A DNA stretch of 11,189 nucleotides. Source: Bacillota bacterium. GTDB taxonomy: Bacteria > Bacillota > Clostridia > Christensenellales > CALWSW01. Position numbers and translations under genes: made by a program. Of the stretch, positions 6,059 to 11,189 are shown piece after piece. Within the stretch, counting starts at the first letter, position 1. Each line of letters begins with the position of its first letter. The notes beneath the pieces are model-generated. The model was not told the origin of the DNA and ran no database searches. It was given only the letters and a program-made list of their open reading frames with translations. The stretch is from the NCBI GenBank assembly GCA_023402915.1, contig JAEYFO010000023.1, positions 1-11,189 on the forward strand, given 5' to 3'.

Positions 6059-8032
6059 ATGAAGCGATCCAACCTGCGCCTGCTGGCCGCAATGCTGACG
6101 GTCTGCCTGCTGCTCTGCGCGCTGGCGGGCTGCGCCGCACCGGCCGGATCGGAGGAACCGGCTCAGACGGCGGAAGCGGAAACGCCCGCGCCGATGCAGA
6201 CGGAAGAACCCGTGCAGAGCCTTTCGTTCACCCCCGGCACCTATACGGGCAGCGGCAACGGCCACAACGGCCCGGTGACGGTGGAGACCACCGTGGACGA
6301 GAACCGCATCGTCAGCGTCAAGGTGGTGAATAGCTATGAGACCGCCGGCGTGCGCGACGCGCTCACGAAGATCCCCGAACAGATCGTGGAAAAGCAGTCT
6401 CTGGCCATCGACGCGCTTTCCGGCGCAACGTTCTGCTCGAACGCCATTCTCTATGCCGTGGAGGATTGCCTCAAGCAGGCGGGCGGCGACGTCGAAGCGC
6501 TCAAGAAGGCCGGGGAAGCGGAAGACCCGGCCGAGGAGCTGACCTATGAAGCGGACGTGATCGTCATCGGCGCGGGCGGCGCGGGTCTTTCCAGCGCGGT
6601 CTCCGCCCACCAGAACGGCGCGAGCGTCATCGTGCTCGAAGAGCTGGGCATCATCGGCGGCAGCACGGTCTTTTCCGGCGGCGCGTTCAACGCGGCGGAC
6701 GCCGAGCGCCAACAGTCCATCGAGATGGCGGAAAGCAACGTCAACGCGCTCATGGGCTATCTGAACCGGGAGCCGCACGACGAATACGAAGCCCGGCTTC
6801 AGACGACCGTCAGGGAACAGTACGAGCAGCACGTGCAGGCGGGCAACAGCTGGCTTTTTGACAGCGCCGAGCTGCATATGCTCCAGACCTACGCCGACGG
6901 CGACTACGAGGGCAACCCCGAGCTCATCACCATCCTGTGCCGGAACGCCCTGCCCGCCATCGAGTGGATCGAGAGCCTGGGCGGCGAGTTCCAGCCCACC
7001 GTGGGCATGGCGACGGGCGCGATCTGGAAGCGCAGCCATTACGGCGAAGCCGAACAGTACCCCGACGGCTTTGCGAGCGTCGCGGTCTATGAAAATTATA
7101 TCAATAGCCACGATAACGCGGAGATCCAGCTCAACACCAAGGCCAAGGAGCTGGTGACGGAAAACGGCCGCGTGGTGGGCGTCAAGGCCGTTCGCGGCAA
7201 CGATACCATCACCTATACCGCGAAAAAGGGCGTGGTCATGGCCACCGGCGGCTTTGGCGGCAACGTGGAAATGCGCCAGAAGTACAACACCCTTTGGGAT
7301 AACCTCGGCTCGAACATCGGCTGCTCCAACCAGTGCGGCTCTCAGGGCGACGGCATCGTCATGGGTCAGGCCGTGGGCGCGCAGCTGGTGGACATGGGTC
7401 TGATCCAGCTCCATCCCAACGGCGACTCCCGCACCGGCAAGATGATGGGTCACCCCGCCACGTTCGGTCTCAACCGCATCTTCGTCAACAGCGACGGCAA
7501 CCGTTTTGTGGCGGAGGATTCCCGCCGCGACGTGCTGGTCAAGGCCATCTATGCGCAGGAAGGCCAGTATATGTGGGTCGTCTCCAGCGCCGTGCGCTAT
7601 CCCGAGGGCAACGTCACCATTGAAAACGCCGTTGCGCTGGGCAACGCGCTCAAGGGCGACACCGTGGCCGAGCTGGCGGAAAAAATTGGCGTGGACGCGG
7701 ACAACCTGCAAAAGTCCATCGATCAGTACAACGCCATCGTCAACGGCGCGGAAGATCCGCTGGGCCTGACCTCCTACGACAAGGAGCTGGGCGACGGCCC
7801 GTTCTATGCGGCCAAGCGCGTGCCGACGGTGCATCACACCATGGGCGGCCTGAAGATCGACGCGCGCTGCCGCGTGCTCGACGAGTCCGATCAGCCCATC
7901 GCCGGCCTGTATGCCGCCGGTGAAGTGACGGGCGACATCCACGGCGCGAACCGCCTGGGCGGCAACGCCATCTGCGACGTGAACGTCTTTGGCAAGATCG
8001 CGGGCGAGACCGTGGTCAGCGACAACCCGTAA
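6059..8032 (+). CDS. Secreted lipoprotein flavin reductase with one FMN_bind domain and a fumarate-reductase-like FAD domain (reductase 2)
   Basis: 657 residues; ATG preceded by GAGGAGGA (6043-6050). The signal peptide ends in the lipobox LAGC with Cys25. One FMN_bind domain (about 57-142) has the attachment motif SGATFCS (121-127); the position normally holding the FMN-bound Thr/Ser is Cys126. The FAD domain starts with GAGGAG (171-176) and Glu194. By-eye comparison with flavocytochrome c fumarate reductase shows the catalytic set retained: HP at 452-453, Arg490 in EDSRRD, HH at 592-593 and Arg632 in GANRLGGNA. The segment that carries the Glu and Arg of the fumarate reductase proton relay reads GKMMGHPATFG (460-470), so the relay differs. 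It should reduce an alpha,beta-unsaturated carboxylate outside the cell, fed by membrane flavin carriers encoded elsewhere; fumarate itself is only one possibility. The MerR-2 gene lies directly upstream. Confidence 0.88.
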   Translation: MKRSNLRLLAAMLTVCLLLCALAGCAAPAGSEEPAQTAEAETPAPMQTEEPVQSLSFTPGTYTGSGNGHNGPVTVETTVDENRIVSVKVVNSYETAGVRDALTKIPEQIVEKQSLAIDALSGATFCSNAILYAVEDCLKQAGGDVEALKKAGEAEDPAEELTYEADVIVIGAGGAGLSSAVSAHQNGASVIVLEELGIIGGSTVFSGGAFNAADAERQQSIEMAESNVNALMGYLNREPHDEYEARLQTTVREQYEQHVQAGNSWLFDSAELHMLQTYADGDYEGNPELITILCRNALPAIEWIESLGGEFQPTVGMATGAIWKRSHYGEAEQYPDGFASVAVYENYINSHDNAEIQLNTKAKELVTENGRVVGVKAVRGNDTITYTAKKGVVMATGGFGGNVEMRQKYNTLWDNLGSNIGCSNQCGSQGDGIVMGQAVGAQLVDMGLIQLHPNGDSRTGKMMGHPATFGLNRIFVNSDGNRFVAEDSRRDVLVKAIYAQEGQYMWVVSSAVRYPEGNVTIENAVALGNALKGDTVAELAEKIGVDADNLQKSIDQYNAIVNGAEDPLGLTSYDKELGDGPFYAAKRVPTVHHTMGGLKIDARCRVLDESDQPIAGLYAAGEVTGDIHGANRLGGNAICDVNVFGKIAGETVVSDNP

Positions 8033-8076
8033 GGAAAAAGCGCACGCGCGCAAAAAATCAAAAGACACAAAAAGAA

Positions 8077-8104
8077 GGGCTGGTTCGAAGGAACCGGCCC
8101 TTTT
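8077..8104 (+). terminator. Rho-independent terminator of reductase 2
   Basis: GGGCTGGTTC (8077-8086) and GAACCGGCCC (8091-8100) form a 10-bp stem with one wobble and a GAAG loop, followed by TTTT. The A-rich stretch upstream gives a partial T run on the other strand as well. Confidence 0.9.
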
Positions 8105-8122
8105 GCGGCTTGCAGGTTTTTT

Positions 8123-8153
8123 GAAAAAGGAAACACGAAAGCGGCTTTCGCGT
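8123..8153 (-). terminator. Rho-independent terminator of the minus-strand secreted-protein gene
   Basis: Read on the minus strand, ACGCGAAAG (8153-8145) pairs with CTTTCGTGT (8141-8133) around a 3-nt loop and is followed by a T-rich run (complement of 8124-8132). It lies about 65 bases beyond the stop codon of the gene at 8217-9806, facing the terminator at 8077-8104. No gene is seen in 8033-8216. Confidence 0.75.
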
Positions 8154-8216
8154 CGGTCAATAAAAAATTTGAAATGGGAAAAGGGGAAAGCGCGCCGAAA
8201 GAAAGTCCGCCGGCCC

Positions 8217-9806
8217 TCACGGCGCGGCGAAATACTGCTTTTTGACGTAGCCGATGCCGTCGCCAAAGCGGATGCAGTACCATTCTTCAAAATCGTCCGC
8301 ATCGCCATGAAGCGGAGCCTGTTCGCCCTTTTTCACCGTGCCGAGCACCTTCGCGCGGGCCTTGTCCGTGCTGGGGCCGGAATAGACCGTGGCGTTTGCC
8401 AGCGCGGAAACCGCGAATTCTTCGAGCGTTTTGTCAACCGTCTGGTTGTAGGCCGCGACTCCTTCGGGGTTGCCCATCAGCCCGAGGAAGCAGGCGCGTT
8501 CTTCTTTGGAGGTTTCCGGCCGGAAGATCACTTCGACGCGGTTTTTCGCTTCCGAAATGGCGATTTCCCAAATGCGGAACGTGCTGCCTTTGGCAATGCC
8601 GTCCGCCTGCTTTTTGAGCGCCTTTAATTCGGAAAGCGAACGGTCCACCATCTGAACGAGCGCGTTGTCATAGGTCTGGAACAGCCGGAGCAGCACGTCG
8701 TCCAGCCCCTCCTTCGGATAGGAGAACAGCTTTTTGACGTAGAACACGGGGAAGCGCCGCCCCTGCTCGCCCACGAACCGGTGCCCGGCGTAGCGGTCGC
8801 CAAGCAGGGCGATCTGCGCCTTGAGCCGCTCGGCCTCTTCGTCCGGTTCTTCGGCGGGCTGCGCTTCTTCGGCAGATTTGACGGAGCGCAGGACGATCAT
8901 CGGGGAGTCGGAGACTTCTGCGCGGAAGGAAGTTTCCAGCGCATTGGTCATCCGGACGATGCGCACGATCAGGCGGTTGTTCTTCTCGTCGATCTGCGCG
9001 GCGGCGATGCTGCGCGCCGGGGTGCGTTCGGCCTCCGCCAGAACTTTGTCCCGCTCGTATTCCAGCTGCGCCATGGAGTAGGCGCAGGACTTCAACACCG
9101 CGTCCGGATAACGCTTTTGAAAGGCGGCCGCCAGCTTGTCCGTGCCGCCGGTTTTCTGAAGGAGGAACACCCGGACGGGCTTGCCGCTGCTTTCGCCGTC
9201 CAGATACGTCCCGCCGTACCGCCCGCCAAGGAAGGCGATCTGCTCTTCAAGGAGCTTTTCCTCCGGGATGGTGAGCGCCGCAGAATACGGTTTGGAAACC
9301 TCTGCTGTCGGCTCGTCGTAGCCGTCCACGGAGCAGAAGAAGAGAGCGGGAGAATCGGCGATGGTCTTTCGGAAGGAAGTTTTCCGCGCGTCCGCCAGGC
9401 GGATGACCTCCACAACGACCCGGTTATGCAAATCATCGACATAGACGCTGGCGATGTCCGGATTGCTCTTCATGGCCGCGCCGACGGTCTGAAAAAGGGA
9501 GTTCAGTTCCTGATAGGAATAGACGCAGGAGCGCAGCGGGACGCCGGGATACTTTTTTTCAAAAGCCGCGGCCAGCGCATCGGGCGATTCATCGGTTTGC
9601 GAGATCAGAAAAACGTCGTACGGCTTTCCATCGCTGTCGTATTCGACGTAATTGCCGCCGTAACGCGCTCCCAGAAAGGCGACCCGTTCTTTGAAGAGGG
9701 CTTCTTCCGGGGAACCGGCGACATAGGCTGCCAGCGCGCTCGAGCCAAAGAGCAGGAGCAGCAGCACGGCGCAGAGGAACAGGGAACATCGTTTGCGGAT
9801 CGTCAT
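8217..9806 (-). CDS. Secreted protein with three tandem repeats and a C-terminal SH3b domain, function unknown
   Basis: 529 residues. The ATG at 9806 is chosen because AAAGGAG (9814-9820) lies seven bases upstream and a signal peptide follows directly (basic 3-6, hydrophobic 8-20, cleavage near ALAA at 24-27). Three repeats of about 125 residues cover roughly 38-160, 185-310 and 327-455. Each opens with a [AV]xLGxRYxG motif (44-51, 192-199, 334-341) and later carries an [IV][DS]xxxNR motif (123-129, 272-278, 417-423). Repeats 1 and 2 also share a Cys (94, 241) and a DSP strand (151-153, 300-302) that repeat 3 lacks. Residues 465-529 look like a bacterial SH3 domain (VYSGPS, KVLGTVKKGE, WYCIRFGDGIGYV), which often binds the cell wall. 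I do not recognise the repeat family. It may be an envelope-associated binding protein; no catalytic motif was seen. Confidence 0.85.
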   Translation of the reverse strand: MTIRKRCSLFLCAVLLLLLFGSSALAAYVAGSPEEALFKERVAFLGARYGGNYVEYDSDGKPYDVFLISQTDESPDALAAAFEKKYPGVPLRSCVYSYQELNSLFQTVGAAMKSNPDIASVYVDDLHNRVVVEVIRLADARKTSFRKTIADSPALFFCSVDGYDEPTAEVSKPYSAALTIPEEKLLEEQIAFLGGRYGGTYLDGESSGKPVRVFLLQKTGGTDKLAAAFQKRYPDAVLKSCAYSMAQLEYERDKVLAEAERTPARSIAAAQIDEKNNRLIVRIVRMTNALETSFRAEVSDSPMIVLRSVKSAEEAQPAEEPDEEAERLKAQIALLGDRYAGHRFVGEQGRRFPVFYVKKLFSYPKEGLDDVLLRLFQTYDNALVQMVDRSLSELKALKKQADGIAKGSTFRIWEIAISEAKNRVEVIFRPETSKEERACFLGLMGNPEGVAAYNQTVDKTLEEFAVSALANATVYSGPSTDKARAKVLGTVKKGEQAPLHGDADDFEEWYCIRFGDGIGYVKKQYFAAP

Positions 9807-9976
9807 GAAAAAGCTCCTTTCTTTGTCACAAATGCGCGGGGTGCGAAGAACCGCGAAAAATTTTTGCCGGAAAGGACGCTGGTTTGAAAACCGGGGAGAG
9901 AGGGGCATAAAATTCAAAATTTGTTAATTATATTTTATTGCAAAAATATGAGAGAATACAGAAAAGAAATTGTGAA
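9807..9976 (-). promoter_or_regulatory. AT-rich intergenic region with the probable promoter of the secreted-protein gene
   Basis: Bases 9905-9970 are strikingly AT-rich compared with the genes around them. On the minus strand there is a perfect TATAAT (complement of 9927-9932), but no matching -35 at the usual distance, and a TTGCAA (9938-9943) without a good -10. A promoter for the minus-strand gene is likely here, but its exact boxes are uncertain. CGCGG/CCGCG (9835-9839, 9851-9855) could form a hairpin in the leader. Confidence 0.4.
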
Positions 9977-10198
9977 CTATTTTTCCGGGGCGTTCCGGGC
10001 GCGGTGGTTTTCCAGCAGTTCTGCAAGCCCCTCCGGATAGGCGCTCCCGTTCCCCTCGGCGCACTGGGCGCAGATGGAAAGAAGCTGCTGCATCAGGGCG
10101 GTCTCAAGCGTATGGGAAAGCGGTTCGTTCCGGTAGGCGGCGATGGCGCTGTAGAAACGGTAAAGGTCGTCGGCCAGAGGAAGCGTGATCGTATGCAT
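9977..10198 (-). CDS. Small ribbon-helix-helix-like protein
   Basis: 73 residues. The ATG at 10198 has AAAGGAG seven bases upstream (complement of about 10206-10212), which supports this as a real gene. The first 45 residues fit the ribbon-helix-helix pattern: a short strand HTITLPL, a helix ADDLYRFYSAIAAYRN and a second helix starting at PLSHTLETAL. Proteins of this fold bind DNA as dimers through the strand and often serve as antitoxins or small repressors. The acidic tail (about 50-73) includes a Cys-Ala-Gln-Cys pair (43-46). No toxin-like gene lies next to it, so an antitoxin role is not supported here. It lies head to head with the XRE gene across a 302-bp spacer. Confidence 0.7.
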   Translation of the reverse strand: MHTITLPLADDLYRFYSAIAAYRNEPLSHTLETALMQQLLSICAQCAEGNGSAYPEGLAELLENHRARNAPEK

Positions 10199-10376
10199 GA
10201 AAATACTCCTTTCATTTTATAAAGTCGGAAAAGCACGATCGAATCAAACCCGCAAACCGGCGGAGAATTCGGAAGTTTTTGTCGCCTGGCGGTCTTGCGG
10301 GCGGCGCGCCGCAGAAAAACGGAAGAATTTGAGCGGCGCCGGCGCGGGGGGCGGATCGACGAAAGAGAGCAAATTT

Positions 10377-10405
10377 TTGAAAAGTTTTCGATATATCGTA
10401 ATTAT
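10377..10405 (+). promoter_or_regulatory. Possible promoter for the XRE gene or an upstream transcript
   Basis: TTGAAA (10377-10382) and TAATTA (10400-10405) are 17 bp apart. On the opposite strand a perfect TATAAT (complement of 10402-10407) overlaps, so this AT-rich island could fire in either direction. The left arm of the inverted repeat at 10392-10435 covers this -10 region. The 10199-10370 part of the gap holds only GC-rich sequence without a recognisable feature. Confidence 0.4.
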
Positions 10406-10435
10406 ACAACAAGAAAGACGGGATTACGATATATA
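10392..10435. repeat. Perfect 12-bp inverted repeat, candidate operator
   Basis: ATATATCGTAAT (10392-10403) and its exact reverse complement (10424-10435) are separated by 20 bp. The arms are about three helical turns apart centre to centre, which fits two dimers bound on one face of the DNA. The location between the divergent small DNA-binding-protein genes suggests regulation by one of them. Confidence 0.6.
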
Positions 10436-10455
10436 GAAAAATAAATTCCAACTTT

Positions 10456-10500
10456 TCTCTACCATAAAATGGAAATGTGCTAAACGAGGGGTGGTAGAGA
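10456..10500 (+). promoter_or_regulatory. 9-bp inverted repeat framing a -10 box and the XRE ribosome site
   Basis: TCTCTACCA (10456-10464) and TGGTAGAGA (10492-10500) are perfect inverted copies 27 bp apart; the second ends directly at the XRE start codon. TAAAAT (10465-10470) sits just inside the left arm and GAGGGG (10485-10490) is the ribosome site. It could be a DNA operator for autoregulation or, if transcribed whole, an mRNA hairpin hiding the ribosome site. Confidence 0.5.
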
Positions 10501-10743
10501 ATGGACACCAGAATGGCCGTCGCCCAGCGGCTCCGGGAGCTGATCGGACAAAAAGGGCAGACGCCAAGCGAGGCGGCCACCTCTGCCGGCGTTCCCGCGT
10601 CCACGGTCTACAGCATCCTCGATGGAAAAAGTAAAAACCCCGGGATCGTCACGCTCAAGATGCTCTGCGACGGGCTGGGCGTGTCGCTGACGGAATTTTT
10701 TGATACGGAACTCTTTCGCGCCCTCGAGCAGGAAATCCGTTAG
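10501..10743 (+). CDS. Small XRE/Cro-CI family HTH regulator
   Basis: 80 residues from ATG with GAGGGG upstream at 10485-10490. The protein is essentially one HTH_3 domain: helix 1 VAQRLRELIGQKG (7-19), the helix-turn-helix TPSEAATSAGVPASTVYSIL (21-40), then KNPGIVTLKMLCDGLGVSL (45-63) and EFFD (65-68), all typical of Cro/CI-type repressors that bind DNA as dimers. There is no added ligand or peptidase domain. Such solo XRE proteins occur in phage-like, toxin-antitoxin and housekeeping settings; the neighbours give no sign of phage here. It probably controls its own promoter through the inverted repeats upstream. No convincing terminator follows it. Confidence 0.88.
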   Translation: MDTRMAVAQRLRELIGQKGQTPSEAATSAGVPASTVYSILDGKSKNPGIVTLKMLCDGLGVSLTEFFDTELFRALEQEIR

Positions 10744-10774
10744 AGCGATTTTTCTGCCGCAGGCGCGCTTTTTC

Positions 10775-10803
10775 TTTACAAACCCGCCGCCGTGCCGTAT
10801 AAT
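10775..10803 (+). promoter_or_regulatory. Strong sigma-70-type promoter of the T-box leader
   Basis: TTTACA (10775-10780) and a perfect TATAAT (10798-10803) are 17 bp apart, so transcription should begin near 10810. It is the best-matching promoter in the window and gives the T-box leader its own transcript. Confidence 0.85.
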
Positions 10804-10809
10804 TCAAAT

Positions 10810-11189
10810 TGCATACCAAAAGCGCAGATGGGGACAGTATGCCCTCGGGTTTTCCGGAAAAAGCGAGCTGCGGGCGGTGGAAGCGCAGCCGAAGGAGCAG
10901 GGCGGAACATCACCCCGGAGTGCGGCTCTGAACGGGATGCGGCAGGGGTTCGCCCATGGGACGGATCGAAAGAGATGCGCCTGCGCGGGGAGACTTGGGC
11001 GGAAATGCGTTTTCCGGCCTGCACATCCAAACAGTAAGAGCCGACGGCAGCCCGCCGTTACCGGGCAAAGAGCGGACAGGCGGCTGTTCCGTTTCCGGGT
11101 TTTGAAGCGCGTTGCGCCCTGCGCGAAAAGGGGCGCGGCGAAGCGTTCCAAACCGGCGCGCCTGTCAAGTTAGGTGGTACCGCGAGTTC
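10810..11189 (+). ncRNA. T-box riboswitch leader, isoleucine specifier, cut by the window end
   Basis: The T-box sequence AGGTGGTACCGCG lies at 11172-11184, with the UGGU that pairs with the uncharged tRNA ACCA end at 11175-11178. Stem I is recognisable: GGGG/CCCC (10830-10833, 10913-10916) and GCCCT/AGGGC (10841-10845, 10899-10903) enclose the specifier loop. AGTA (10836-10839) faces GAA (10905-10907), followed by C, the specifier ATC (10909-10911) and the usual purine A. The distal part has the conserved AGCGAGC and GGTGGAAGC elements (10862-10868, 10876-10884). The Stem II/IIA-B region with CGTTACC and AAAGAGCGG lies at 11056-11075. AUC codes for isoleucine, so uncharged tRNA-Ile should favour antitermination. 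The terminator and the regulated gene, perhaps ileS, lie outside the window. About 100 nt between Stem I and Stem II are longer than usual. No protein gene was seen here. Confidence 0.88.

Noticed and set aside
1410..8032. Heme-containing flavocytochrome c assignment for the reductases
   Set aside because: No CxxCH heme-binding motif is present in either protein; FMN_bind domains take the electron-entry role.
6035..8308. Long minus-strand open frame (757 codons) opposite reductase 2
   Set aside because: Same shadow pattern, no ribosome site or recognisable motif, and it runs across two terminators.
8781..9887. Plus-strand open frame opposite the secreted-protein gene
   Set aside because: No motif or ribosome site; the minus-strand gene has a signal peptide, repeats and a good ribosome site.
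9807..9917. 37-residue N-terminal extension of the secreted protein
   Set aside because: It would place the signal peptide internally; the ATG at 9806 has a good ribosome site.
9977..10743. A toxin-antitoxin pair formed by the RHH-like and XRE genes
   Set aside because: The genes are divergent, 302 bp apart, and both look like DNA-binding proteins; no toxin domain is visible.
10700..11173. Open frames on both strands across the T-box region
   Set aside because: They overlap a strong promoter and a well-matched structured RNA and show no protein motif.

Overview
The window looks like a piece of the chromosome of a GC-rich, anaerobic, Gram-positive-type bacterium, most likely a gut-type member of the Clostridia (Firmicutes). 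The reasons are a T-box riboswitch leader at the right edge, strong AGGAGG-like ribosome sites, lipobox signal peptides, and two extracytoplasmic flavin-dependent reductases of the FMN_bind plus FAD_binding_2 type that such bacteria use for anaerobic respiration of organic acceptors. The organism cannot be named from this sequence alone.

Layout, left to right. Bases 1-1206 are the 3' part of a pmbA/tldE-type gene with its terminator. Bases 1312-8032 hold four genes on the + strand: a 785-residue lipoprotein reductase with two FMN-attachment domains (reductase 1), a MerR regulator with a GyrI/BmrR-like ligand domain (MerR-1), a second MerR regulator of the same architecture (MerR-2), and a 657-residue lipoprotein reductase with one FMN_bind domain (reductase 2). 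Bases 8217-9806 (minus strand) encode a secreted protein of unknown function with three copies of a roughly 125-residue repeat and a C-terminal SH3b domain. Bases 9977-10198 (minus) encode a small ribbon-helix-helix-like protein. Bases 10501-10743 encode a small XRE-type HTH protein. Bases 10775-11189 hold a strong promoter and a T-box leader whose specifier reads AUC (isoleucine). Its regulated gene, probably ileS or another isoleucine-related gene, lies beyond the window.

The central block is the most interesting part. Both reductase genes have a TTGACT -35 box and a 19-bp spacer, the hallmark of promoters that need a MerR-family activator to realign RNA polymerase. The promoters of both merR genes carry perfect dyads (one centred in the spacer, one over the -10), suggesting autoregulation. 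I read this as two adjacent substrate-inducible respiratory reductase modules, each with its own sensor. Reductase 2 keeps the catalytic residues of flavocytochrome c fumarate reductase. Reductase 1 appears to have lost all of them. Reductase 2 also has Cys where the FMN-accepting Thr/Ser should be. Substrates cannot be read from the sequence. No ApbE flavin transferase, membrane electron donor or cytochrome is encoded here, so the electron supply must be encoded elsewhere.
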